From: Didymodactylos carnosus
Taxonomy: Eukaryota > Rotifera > Eurotatoria > Philodinida > Philodinidae
Length of the DNA: 27,288 nt
Assembly (NCBI GenBank): GCA_905250885.1
Contig: CAJNOQ010001953.1
Span: 1-27,288 of the forward strand
Direction of reading: 5' to 3'
Part shown: piece after piece, positions 8,335 through 18,279 of the stretch
How the letters are laid out: each line of letters starts with the position of its first letter
Numbering within the stretch: the stretch's first letter is position 1
The notes under the pieces: model-generated
Database searches by the model: none
What the model was told of the DNA's origin: nothing
The model's input: the letters and a program-made list of their open reading frames with translations, nothing else
Program-made: the position numbers and the translations under genes

Positions 8335-10777
8335 ATGGAATTTTTTCAACTCGACTTGCATTCTATGCTCTATTCTGAGAAGTTCCTGAAAATTTGCGTA
8401 TTTTTGACGAGAAATGAGTGAAATATACGGCTTGTATTTTTTGATGGTAACAGGCGAAAAACCGAGGTTTTACCAAATTGGCTTTTCTGAAGTTGTGGTT
8501 GGGTGGGGAATGAAGCAAACACCGCCACGGTGATCAGTATGGTCGATTACCTATGGTTCACATGTTTCTGAGATTCCCAGACGTGTCCGGAAGGGGACAG
8601 GTGTGTCCTCGAAAAATACCTGTATCTCCGGAACCAAAGCAGACCTGGGCTTAGCAGAATTTTGAAGAGAACTGTTTTGGCTATTGATTGGCATTATTTC
8701 AGGTTGGACTTCATAGTGTGGTTGGGAACGATAAGCTTTCGGATTTTGCGTCGAATGGTAAGCCTGATCTGTGTGAGACTTCTTCCCCTCTTAAAATTCT
8801 CCACCGTCTTTGTGTCAGTTTTCTGGCTACTCTCTTTATTGAAAAAAGCAAAAAGGAAGAGGGAAGAAAACACACCACGTTTACAATTGGAACTGTATCT
8901 CTATTCGTAGTAAAGAAACAGCAGAGTGATACATCCAGATATGTACAAATACTAACAAAAGAACATAAACGAAGCGAGAATGAGTGAATATCATTACAAA
9001 GATATATACGGCCGCTGTGGCATGATAGTAATAAAAAGAACTAAAGAAACAGTGTTATGCAGAGAATAAAACGAACCCAGATGCGAGATCAAGTACTTTA
9101 TGTAATTATTTTCTAACAATCGGGAACCCTGATTTTTTTGTAGATTTGCGTTTCAAAATGTCTAGTTGCAGAATCTGAAAACCGCAAGTCTCTATCGCCT
9201 TTCGTTCAAAAGCTATTCAGAAAACATCGAACTATATTATATTTTGGTACAGATAATTATCAAATACAATATATTTTTCTAAAATTCTACTAAAATGTTC
9301 TCTTTTTCTCTATTTCTTGTATAAATCCAAAATAAAAATTAGTTCGATCATCGGATATTGTCGTATTTAATTAATTGATCATTAATGAACCATTCAATAT
9401 TTTGTCAATCTCAGCTTTTAAATTTATTTGTTTCTATTTTTTTTGCTCCTATTAATGCTATTGATGTAATCATTATCGTACGAACAATTGGTAACAATTG
9501 TATAAACAAGGCTTGAACATATTATTAATTGGTTTTTATGTTTGCATAACAATCACTGTACACTGTAAATTTTTTTGAAACTCTATTTTATAGAAAATCG
9601 ACTTTGAAAAAGCTAAAGTGTTTTCAAACTTTTATTATTCATCCGTCGAATTTCAAACTTTTAGAAAATGCTTGATTTTCTAAATAATAGAGATTCAATT
9701 TGATTTCCTACAGAAAATCGAAACTTGAATATCAACAGTTTATTTTCAAGAAAGTAGAAATTCGTCTAGGAATTTGTATGGACTTTCCTAGAATATCGTT
9801 TATGATACTCTATAAGTTGTTTTCTAGTCTACCGTGTATAGTGCTATCGTTTATAATCACACTGAATTAACAAAGTGATCGAGATAATATGCTCCAACAG
9901 AAAATGAACTTGGCAACAAATACATCAACGACATATGATAGGAATAACTGCGGTATGCGAGAGATATACCTTCACAGTAAGAATACAGAATGTAATATTT
10001 GCTTGCCAATAGAGAAATAAAGAAGAATGTATTTTTTTAGGATTTTAGTGTTTTTTATTCGATGAAATGGGACCTGAAAGACAAATGTCGTCGCTTTTCG
10101 AAACTTTTGCTTGAAAATTCTTCAATTTAAACACTGCTTTCGCCAGTTTTGTCTAAATTTAATACTTAATTTTTTGTCGGTAAGTATTTCACAGTTCCAC
10201 TTTTTGTAATAACTCTGATTAAAAAAAAATGCCGACCCCACCACACGTCAGTGTTCCAGAAAATTTTGTCGTTCACGCTACCATATTCTTCCCACCCAAT
10301 TTCTGTGGCTATCCCTACTTTCTTTTCCATTGAACCGCCATTTAACACAAACGACGAGTAATTATGCAATCTAAAATTAATCTAGGGCATCCCTGCTTTT
10401 CTCTTTCTCAGCTTTCTCCTATTTCGACGAGAACCATTCGAAGATAATGTGGAATTTTTACCAAAGAAAGAACGTTGGAAAAAAATGCAATGTCTTTACT
10501 CAGATTTCTTAAGCAAAGTTCATTCATTCTTCCAAGATCTTTTGAAGTTGAGTTTGTCGTTTAGCTCTATCGTTAACTTTTAGGGTATGATACGATTAAA
10601 TTAAATTTATATTTCACGACACGGGTTTGGCGTTATTAACTGAACTCCCTTTATACTTTGTTTCTTTATCTTTTTAGAATTATGACAAAAATATGTATCA
10701 TCTCCAAGAGCTAAAAGACACCTTTGTACAATATCCAGTTAATTCCGTAACAAAACTAATATTCAGTAGAAAATTAA
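8335..10777. other. AT-rich stretch with no recognised gene
   Basis: No protein family, RNA gene or clear transposon end was recognised. Small open frames (8662-8987 plus, 10166-10369 minus) lack motifs and splice context and are taken as chance. From about 9240 to 9860 the sequence is strongly A/T-rich with several GAAAATCGA-type repeats. Confidence 0.5.
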
Positions 10778-11267
10778 TGATTGAAAATTATTGAGCTTCA
10801 GACAGTTAAATATTGATTGAAATATTCTGATTGAAAATTGAGAGGTTTCATAATACATACCCGCTTTATTGTTTGTTTTATTTTTATTAAAAGTAACCGA
10901 TATTTTGTTGTTTATGGACTACAAGTCACAACAAAGATAGTTTATCGTGAAAGCAAAACATTTAATAATGATGGTAAGCTTTCAAAAACGCACTTGAATT
11001 CTAAAAAAATAAGCTTGCTGTTTATGAGACACAAAAAAATCGACAATTTTTAGATAATAATTATATTTTTGACTATAGCAAAACGCCAAATTTGTTCATT
11101 GTCTTTTATTGACGGTCCAACTAGGCACTGAAATCAGAGCATAGACTGTAAGACATGCAATAAATCCATTATCGTCATTCTTATAATAAAAAATGAACTC
11201 ATAAAGTATATTTCATAACTTACTTCGCTCACTAGTACGATAAAATCGTGTGAATTATTGAGTATAT
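10778..11267 (+). repeat. Left arm of a 490-bp inverted repeat
   Basis: Bases 10778-11267 are the reverse complement of 14159-14648 with no indel (paired coordinates always sum to 25426) and one substitution seen (10801 G versus the complement at 14625). A 71-codon open frame (10838-11053) occurs identically in both arms; it begins at TTG, has no recognised motif and is probably not a gene. The left arm ends AGTATAT, followed 17 bp later by the MITE at 11284. Near-identity of the arms while the neighbouring exon copy has decayed suggests recent duplication or arm-to-arm gene conversion. Confidence 0.95.
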
Positions 11268-11275
11268 CAACATTG

Positions 11276-11927
11276 GTTGCTTTCAGAGCTGGGCAAGTCA
11301 AGTCAAGGCTCACTTGACTTGACTTGACTTGGTTCAAAATTTTAGGGGGATATGACTTGACTTGAGAAATTCTTTTAAAATCAAGTCATTTCTACACTCT
11401 GTAAAAGGTCGTAGATTAATAAACTATCAGAAAGAGTTTATTAAGACCAATAAAGCATTTAAAAAATATTTTTCCGTTTTTTATATCCAAAAAACTAAAA
11501 AACTAAGAGCTTTTTAGCTCTTTTTTTAAACTACTGAGAAACTGAGAAAGGTTTTCTATTTTTGATAAAAAACCACCCGTTTTTCATTTTGCACCTATCA
11601 CAAACGCTTTTTAGTTTTTGGATATAAAAACCGGAAAAACGTTTTTTAAAAGGTTCATTGGTCTTGATAAACTCTTTTTGATAGTTTATTAATCTACGAC
11701 TTTTTTTAGAGTGTAGTAAGAGATTTTCGTTTAAATTAGACGTTTTCTACCATGAACGAAAATTTCTAATGCTATAAAAACTCTTTCACCGAAAAGGTAC
11801 TAGCAAATTTTATATTCTACCTAATTTTAATCAGACTTGACTTGACTTGGAGGAAAAAATTTCAAGGGATGACTTAACTTGACTGGTGACTTGCAAAACT
11901 CCTGACTTGCCCAGCTCTGGTTGCTTT
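11276..11927. mobile_element. hAT-like MITE with 8-bp target duplication
   Basis: The element at 11284-11919 has 17-bp perfect terminal inverted repeats, CAGAGCTGGGCAAGTCA and its complement, and is flanked by the 8-bp direct repeat GTTGCTTT (11276-11283 and 11920-11927). An 8-bp duplication and CAG-type ends are the hallmark of hAT transposons. Just inside each end are tandem CTTGA units. It has no transposase, so it would need one in trans. It is 636 bp because a second element (11395-11713) has inserted in it; without that it would be about 315 bp. It lies in the presumed intron or upstream flank of the two-TM gene. Confidence 0.93.
11393..11715. mobile_element. TA-flanked MITE nested in the hAT-like MITE
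   Basis: Inverted repeats of about 55 bp begin CACTCTGTAAAAGGTCGTAG at 11395 and end with the near-complement at 11713; both copies keep AGATTAATAAACTATCA. The ends are flanked by TA (11393-11394 and 11714-11715), the target preference of Tc1/mariner-type transposases. The internal part has further self-complementary stretches (TTTTTAGTTTTTGGATATAA against its partner near 11480-11505). There is no coding capacity. Confidence 0.85.
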
Positions 11928-11994
11928 TTATTAGATAGTATTATATGGTAGAAAGATGTAGAATATTAAACGTCACCTAACCTCTTGATATCAG

Positions 11995-13385
11995 AAACGT
12001 AATAATCCAATTCGCAGTATCTTACAACAATCAGCATTGTCAATTACTCAAGGAAATACGTCTCAACGTCGAATATTACCCAGCGTCAGCGTTAACAAAG
12101 CAAAAATCTCTAGACGAATGTCTCGTGAAACTAATGCAATTGTTCCAATTTCCACAAGTACGTTTCACGGTAGAAAGCCGTCTTATTCAGCTAACTGGAA
12201 TATTTTTTCAGGTCGACCGCGTTCACAAACCACAAATAGTGATGAAGAATTAGGTGAAATTAAAGAAAACAGTGACAAACTGGTAAGCTTGATGATTTTA
12301 TTTTTTGATATTTCACTCCTATATTTTTTGATAAATTTAGAGTGAAAACGTCGGATGGTTTGGTGCATCTAGGTTTTCCTGTGTTGTATTATTTGTGTCA
12401 TTGGGATTATTAGGTGTGCTTGCCTTAGGAGGGTTACTGACTGCAATGATACTCTACATCATGGGTTCGTGTTGTCAGAGACGTGTTGTCTTTGAGACTT
12501 AAGATATTTTTTGAAAAGAAATACTGAGGAAACATTAGAATTGTGTGATAAAAACTAATTTGCTTTTTCTTAGATAGTTCGAGTAATGCTGTATGGAAAA
12601 TATTGGGCATTATAATCTGTGCCACCGTTATCATTAGTGTTTGTGTTGGTATTCTATATTTGATCGGTATCTACTACAAAAATCAACGAAGTTTAGACGA
12701 TGATTCTGACAGCGAAAAGGAAGAAAAGCAGAAGGATACAGTAAAAAAACTGGTTGAAAATAAAGCAAACGATTCTTCCACTAATCCGAATCATACTAAG
12801 CTTGATCAAAAGGTTTTGAAGAAAGATAACAACCAAACTAATTCAAATCATCTGTATGCTAATAACAGTAATAATGCAAATAATCCCGGTCAGCAGTATC
12901 TTAACGGAAGTGTCAATCATCAGTACTCAAACGGAGAATCTGTACCATCATCTTTGTCTTATGGACAATCAACAACTCCAGTCAAAGCAGAGAGGAAAAC
13001 CAATGGTAAACAAAGGTATACAGGAACATCAGTAACAACTGTTAAAGTGTTGAAACAACAACAACAATCGCCTCAACTAGGATCATCCGATCAACAACAA
13101 CTGGTACATTCAGCGAGGGTCATACCTCGACCAATAATTGTTCAGGTTCAAGACCAACAAAGCCGGAACCAATTGCCTGAACACACCCAAATATCGACGT
13201 TTAAAATTCAACCAAACGTCACATATCAACCAGTACCTCAATACCAGTCTTCAGTACATCAACATTCGCAAACGAAGCAAGGTGTACCGGTCTTTAACTT
13301 GATCGAACAAAAACAACTTCCTCCATCACCCTCTCAGCCAGTTGTGCCAGAAGAAGAATTTTACGAACTGAACAAATTCTACTAG
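11995..13385 (+). CDS. Two-transmembrane protein with Gln/Asn-rich tail, spliced
   Basis: Function unknown; no family recognised. Exons 11995-12282, 12341-12464 and 12574-13385 join in phase with GT-AG introns of 58 bp (GTAAGC...TTTAG) and 109 bp (GTTCGT...CTTAG). The first exon opens after a TATCAG acceptor, so there may be upstream exons or a trans-spliced leader; the first in-frame ATG is 12118, giving 366 aa. From that Met, residues about 67-94 (CVVLFVSLGLLGVLALGGLL) and 106-131 (LGIIICATVIISVCVGILYL) are hydrophobic, separated by a short DSSSNAVWK loop, which suggests a membrane hairpin with both ends on one side. An acidic/basic stretch (DDDSDSEKEEKQKD) follows, then about 220 residues rich in Gln, Asn, Ser and Pro, ending EEEFYELNKFY. 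The gene lies between the inverted-repeat arms, and a decayed copy of exon 2 lies at 14051-14158. Confidence 0.65.
12283..12340 (+). other. 58-bp intron
   Basis: Donor CTG|GTAAGC and acceptor AAATTTAG|AGT. It separates phase-0 exons of the two-transmembrane gene. Reading through it hits a stop (TAG at 12338-12340 region in the acceptor), which supports removal. Its last part (ATAAATTTAG) is retained in the inverted exon copy at 14051-14158. Confidence 0.75.
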
Positions 13386-14050
13386 AAGAATGTAGCATCA
13401 TACTGATCTTAACACCACTCGATGTGACTAAAATGAGCATAAAACATCGAAACATATGATAAAGGCTATACTGCGGTGTGTGATCTGTTTTGTTTGGTAT
13501 TCTTCAAACGTCTATTGGTAAATGCGTAGTTAATCGTCTTTACCGTTATACTTAACATCAACAACTACAGTAGTAATTTGTTTCGATTCTGATTGAGCGA
13601 TTAAAACAGTTATAGCGTTCGTTTCTCAACTTTCTATAAACGAGTTCCTTTTAGCAGCACTACACTACATTATGAACGTACTTGGTGCATCCGTACAGCA
13701 CGCTTACCAGTATTCAATTTACATACTTCGATAAATCACTCTTAAATACTCCTTTCGTCTGGAATTTAATTTAGAGAAAAGATTGCCTGAACTGAATGAT
13801 AATACCTAGTATTATTATTCAAGCCCAAGAATGCTTGTCAGATTCATAGATGAATTCCCTTATTCTGGACAAACTGTCATCAAATAACACTACAGCAGCT
13901 CTACTTTATTATAAAAGTAAACAGAATGCCTCGATATTTGTGTTGTTGGCCACGGTATTAAAAGCCATCTAGCTTAAATCGCGGCGCTCTTAATTCATGT
14001 AATGACCTTCAGCAAATTCTTTATGAATCGAAAAATATCTGTCCGCGATG
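13386..14050. other. 3' flank of the two-TM gene, no further gene seen
   Basis: Presumed 3' untranslated and intergenic DNA after the stop at 13383-13385. No AATAAA was found close to the stop, and no ORF, RNA gene or transposon end is recognised before the inverted exon copy at 14051. Confidence 0.5.
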
Positions 14051-14158
14051 AGTAACCCTCCTAAGGCAAGCACGCCTGATAATCCCAATGACCAAATAAT
14101 ACAACACAGGAAAACCTAGATGCACCAAACCATCCTACGTTTTACTCTAAATTTATAC
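14051..14158 (-). pseudogene. Inverted, decayed copy of exon 2 of the two-TM gene
   Basis: On the minus strand this matches 12331-12438 (the end of intron 1 and most of exon 2, encoding the first transmembrane segment), with two 1-bp deletions and about three substitutions. The deletions break the frame. The match stops at GGGTTACT (12438/14051). On its other side the copy joins the 490-bp arm directly: the sequence goes from GAGTATAT straight into GTATAAATTTAG, skipping the equivalent of 11268-12328 (MITE, exon 1 and most of intron 1). Confidence 0.9.
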
Positions 14159-14648
14159 ATATACTCAATAATTCACACGATTTTATCGTACTAGTGAGCG
14201 AAGTAAGTTATGAAATATACTTTATGAGTTCATTTTTTATTATAAGAATGACGATAATGGATTTATTGCATGTCTTACAGTCTATGCTCTGATTTCAGTG
14301 CCTAGTTGGACCGTCAATAAAAGACAATGAACAAATTTGGCGTTTTGCTATAGTCAAAAATATAATTATTATCTAAAAATTGTCGATTTTTTTGTGTCTC
14401 ATAAACAGCAAGCTTATTTTTTTAGAATTCAAGTGCGTTTTTGAAAGCTTACCATCATTATTAAATGTTTTGCTTTCACGATAAACTATCTTTGTTGTGA
14501 CTTGTAGTCCATAAACAACAAAATATCGGTTACTTTTAATAAAAATAAAACAAACAATAAAGCGGGTATGTATTATGAAACCTCTCAATTTTCAATCAGA
14601 ATATTTCAATCAATATTTAACTGTTTGAAGCTCAATAATTTTCAATCA
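14159..14648 (-). repeat. Right arm of the 490-bp inverted repeat
   Basis: Reverse complement of 10778-11267 with one difference (14625). It carries the same 71-codon open frame on the minus strand (14373-14588). At its outer end the block TTTCAATCAATATTTAACTG is repeated (about 14605 and 14640), an outward tandem duplication not present in the left arm. Together with the exon copy at 14051-14158 it marks the inverted duplicate of the gene's 5' region. Confidence 0.95.
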
Positions 14649-14730
14649 ATATTTAACTGTTTGAAGCCCATATGTAGATACCCTATTGAGAAAGTTATTC
14701 GAATTTTGTTCAAATATTAGACAAATATGA

Positions 14731-15196
14731 CTAAGGAGAAAAGGTTCCCAAGTGTGCAACCGCTTTTTTCTTGAAATCTAGTCGACAACAGGTAATCGAC
14801 TGCGCTAAATCCGAATCTGACATCGGTTTGTGTTGCTAGGCCTCCAGAGATCGAGTTTCCGGAAAACCAGGTTTTCAGAAACTCTAAAAGTTAACCAGAG
14901 CCTCTTTTAATGAGGCATGGTTGTATACCGTAAATTTCTGATTAAAATGAGATATCTCCCAGCTCTATACAGCCTTTCTTTCCAAAGTTATAGAATTTAC
15001 ACGAAAAGCCCAAAAGGAATTTCTTATTTCTGTAGCTTTGAGCTGACAATGAATAATGAACGAGTTTCTGCAACGGTCTCTGGAGGCCTAGCAGCACAAA
15101 CCAATATGCGATTCGGATTTAGCACGGTCGATTACCGATTGTCCACTAGATTTCAAGAAAAAAGCGATTGCACACTTGGGGAACTTTCCTCGTAAG
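14731..15196. mobile_element. Foldback element, ~117-bp arms
   Basis: Bases 14732-14849 (including AAGGTTCCCAAGTGTGCAA and GGCCTCCAGAG) pair with 15078-15194 as an imperfect inverted repeat. Substitutions are scattered along the arms. The ~230-bp centre holds no gene; the open frame 14917-15195 crosses into the right arm and is an artefact. The exact ends and target duplication are not resolved. Confidence 0.8.
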
Positions 15197-15525
15197 GTCA
15201 TTATACTAGAAGGTTAAGATTTGATAAGATCTTTTCATGATACAGGTTACTTTGTGACGAACTTTTTGAGACTGGATGAGAATCTGTCATGATATCGGCT
15301 AAGTCTATGACGATTTATCGCAAGATTTATTAGCAGTTTCAGTTTCCCAGAACATCGAAAACGGTCACATTAGATGCCCATTAATGCCTTTTTTAAATTT
15401 TGAGAATCTCAATAGATATGTTGTCTCTGCCACACATATGAATTTGAGCCTAAAGTTCGAACATCGATTAAGCATCGTAGAAGGAAATCGGTCGTTCTTT
15501 CCGTGCAATGGCTCTTAAGGAACCA
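15197..15525. other. Non-coding spacer between two foldback elements
   Basis: I see no gene, repeat end or RNA here. Confidence 0.45.
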
Positions 15526-15975
15526 TTAACGGCGTGGCCCGTTAACTCTGCTACTGAAACAGAATTCCATAACGGTTTTTCATCATATTATTTTGCCTGC
15601 AATTTCTAAACTGACTGCCGTAGAGTGTCACGAAACATCTTAACTTCAAGAGAAAAGTCTGGTTAACATTTTAAGACGTTTTTTAGCCTTACAACATGTA
15701 TCGTTAAGAAGCTGTAACCTAAACATTCAACACTAGTTTCTAATTTTTTCCAGTTTAAGTTTTGCAAAACTAGTATCGAATGTTTAGGTTACAGCTTCTT
15801 AACGATATGTGTTGTAAAGCTAAAAAGAGTCTTAAAGTGTTAACCAGACTTTTCTCTTGAAGTTAAGATGTTCCGCGATACTCTACAGCAGTTAGTTTAA
15901 AAATTGCAGGCACAACAAAATGATGAAAAACCGTTATGGAATTCTGTTATGGTAGCAGAGTTAACTGGCCGTTAA
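15526..15975. mobile_element. Long-hairpin foldback element, ~205-bp arms
   Basis: Bases 15536-15740 pair with about 15766-15970, leaving a loop of about 25 bp, so nearly the whole 435 bp can fold into one hairpin. Marker blocks are AACTCTGCTAC / GTAGCAGAGTT and TAACCTAAACATTC / GAATGTTTAGGTTA. TTAA occurs at 15526-15529 and 15972-15975, just outside CGGC.../...GGCCG ends, hinting at a TTAA target site as used by piggyBac-type transposases. The TTAA reading is weak because the terminal bases need a 5-bp gap to align. Confidence 0.85.
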
Positions 15976-17014
15976 ATGACATTTTTGGTCATTCAACACA
16001 ATTTTTTCATTGTTTTAGGTATTTTAACTGGTAATGTATTAATGTCTAAAAGTGACAGTTTTACACGATGAAAAAACGGTTCACAAACAGACATTTAATT
16101 GCATTGTGGAGAAACGTACACGTGCAGCGTTTTGACTATTAAATGCCTGTTTTTAGACCATTGGATAACTGTGTAAAATTGGCATTTTATTTAATGCGCT
16201 TAAATGCCATTGCTTTTGTTATAATAACCTGTTTAATGTCCGTTTTTCGGTTATCGTAGAATATTTTCTCTCCATTACGAGCACGAGATAATCAGCGCTT
16301 TATGCCTTTAAATGGATAGCTTTTTAACGATGCGTTGATACTAAGATACCGATTAGTACTGATTCAGAAACTACTGATTTTATTGTTTCTGATCGATTCA
16401 TAATAAATTACCCAACATGTGATAATAATCATACGTTTTTGAGGCGCCGCTAATTTAAAGTTGAAGCGCTTTTTAGTTTTAGCGTTAAGGCACATGTATA
16501 GATTCAGTTTTAGTTGCCGATTACGAATATGTCCTTATTTTCTCGATTTGATAAAGTTTTCAAGGAAAAAAACGCAAAATACTAAGAGGGTGTCAAAATC
16601 CCGCAAAAAAGCTTCCTTAAGAAAAAATAGGCTTTAGCTCATTGCCATTGAACTTTTCGCTCTCAGCGTTCAAAACGTTAGAGTGCTCATTTGTATGCAC
16701 ATTTCATCTTTTGCCTGCTAAATACTAATGACAGTTTCTTTTATAGTGGCAGCGAATTTAGCATTTTCACAACCATTCTTATGTACTTCAAGTAAGGGGA
16801 AAAAGGGATGATATTTCAGGTTTAGAACGGATTCCTTTAAAGCAGTTAAAGAAATTGATGAATCCTATTCAGACTTTACTTTTTGCGTCTCTTTTCTTTA
16901 ACTTGTACTGTTGTATTTGTAGCTGTAGACTCTGATCAAAATACAATAAAGCCTGTCGTCGTCATGTCACAAAAAATTATTTTTTTTTATCAGATCACTG
17001 TGTTATTCTTTTAG
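15976..17014. other. Mostly non-coding; presumed intron or upstream DNA
   Basis: No complete gene. Between 15970 and 16260 short TTAAATGCC / TTAAATGACA / TTTAATGTCC motifs recur in both orientations. A possible upstream exon follows the TTGTATTTGTAG acceptor-like site at about 16910-16921 (open frame VDSDQNTIKPVVV), but it does not join the exon at 17015 in an obvious phase, so it is not called. Confidence 0.4.
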
Positions 17015-17519
17015 ATCGTGCAATTGCTGCAAAAACTGTTCCTGCCCGGCAATCAAATGATATAGAAACTCAGTCGGTGAACATTTCGTGTACAAGACCG
17101 AAAAATCCAGATCCATTAGTACGGATAAAATCAATGTCAAATTCAGCAATGGAAAGAAATTATCAACATTCAACAGAAGAATTGTGTAACAAAGTAAAGC
17201 AAATAAGAAATATCAAACATGTCAACATTCCATTGTCCATGGTTCATCATATTAAACGATTACAGCAGATGACCTTTTTGAGCAGACGATCATTAATGGA
17301 AAATCAACATAACACCTCCTCATTAAGTGACAAAATTACACTGTATCCTGAATTACTTAATGAGTTTGTGGTATGTAAAGTTTAAAACGACTATTTGTTT
17401 CCCAGGGTCAAAAGTGGACGATTTGCTTGGATTTGATTTCTCTTTTTAAGATACTATATGAACATGAACTATTGACATGTGAAGAAACAACTAGAAACAA
17501 CAACTCAACCAACAATTGA
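17015..17519 (+). CDS. 3'-terminal exons of an unrecognised gene
   Basis: Exon 17015-17370 opens after a pyrimidine-rich acceptor (TTATTCTTTTAG) in phase 1 and reads 118 full codons (RAIAAKTVPARQSN ... LYPELLNEFV). A GTATGT donor at 17371 and a TTTCCCAG acceptor ending at 17405 would define an unusually short 35-bp intron. After splicing the frame continues 37 codons (GQKWTICLDLISLFKILYEH ... NNNSTNN) to TGA 17517-17519. Without splicing the frame stops at 17383-17385. No signal peptide, membrane segment or family motif is seen; the exon is rich in Asn, Ser, Lys and Arg. Upstream exons were not found. It could instead end at 17385. Confidence 0.45.
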
Positions 17520-17537
17520 ACCAATTCTGAATTAGCT

Positions 17538-17789
17538 ATGCGAAAAGTTTTGGATGATTTGATTCAAAAATATAAAATTCTGCAACAATGTGTAGATGTT
17601 CTTCTCTTTTGGTTTCATAAAAAATCAATTTTCTGCCTGCCTTCTAGCAAAGTCAAGCAGATTTTTCCGCTGTTGAAGATCTTTGCAACGAACAAGGTTC
17701 AACAAGGTAGTCATGAGATAGATGTCGCCAGAAATCAATCCATTTTGATAAAACAGTCAACTACGGATAATAAAACTTACAGAATATAG
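17538..17789 (+). CDS. Short ORF, possibly spliced gene fragment
   Basis: Open frame of 83 codons from ATG 17538 (MRKVLDDLIQKYKILQQ...). The beginning looks amphipathic and coding-like. The second half is doubtful: after an AG at about 17644-17646 another frame reads QSQADFSAVEDLCNEQG, which looks at least as protein-like, so a small intron may be present, though I found no junction that joins the two in phase. It starts 19 bp after the stop of the preceding call and might belong to the same gene. No family recognised. Confidence 0.25.
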   Translation: MRKVLDDLIQKYKILQQCVDVLLFWFHKKSIFCLPSSKVKQIFPLLKIFATNKVQQGSHEIDVARNQSILIKQSTTDNKTYRI

Positions 17790-18279
17790 ATAGTCTGTCA
17801 TGGCGAATCGATCAGAAATACTTGCAGCGTCCTTTCGGCTTTCCAGAAAACGTTTCAGCTTTTATATTCGGGTGGATCCATTCAAGTCTGTCCAATTTAC
17901 ACAGATATAGTAAGCGCAAAAATTTCAACACTCCTGTCGTATAGAGCATTAAAAGTTACATAGACTCCCATATTTGTTCGCTAAAAAAGTTATATCTACA
18001 TACCTGTTTAGGGATGTCAAGTGTTGACTTCCAAGCGACGCCCATCTTCGAAGACTCTTTTTAGAAATAACCAACTTTCGCGATAAAAAGTATTCAGTCA
18101 AATTTTTTTCATTTTCTATCATTTGCAGTACTCGCTGAGCTCTACAAAATGGCATCAAAGATATTTTTCGCTCGTTCCATTTTCACTCTCTTTTCTCCAT
18201 CAGCAAAGTCAAAAATATCGATTACTGTTTTCACTATTTTAGCGAGACTTTTACGCTGATTTTTCTTTTGACTTCATAG
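17790..18279. other. Spacer with no recognised feature
   Basis: The minus-strand open frame 17949-18158 lacks motifs and splice context and is not called. Nothing else was recognised. Confidence 0.45.

Noticed and set aside
8662-8987. Overlapping plus-strand open frames
   Set aside because: No family motif, low-complexity basic stretches and no splice or promoter context; likely chance.
10166-10369. 67-codon minus-strand open frame
   Set aside because: Non-ATG start and no recognised motif or neighbours.
10838-11053. 71-codon open frame, identical in both inverted arms (also 14373-14588 minus)
   Set aside because: Identity is explained by the arm duplication. It begins with TTG, has no motif and shows no splice support; a GTAAGC donor-like site inside it did not yield a consistent exon.
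14917-15195. 92-codon plus-strand open frame
   Set aside because: Runs into the right arm of a foldback element.
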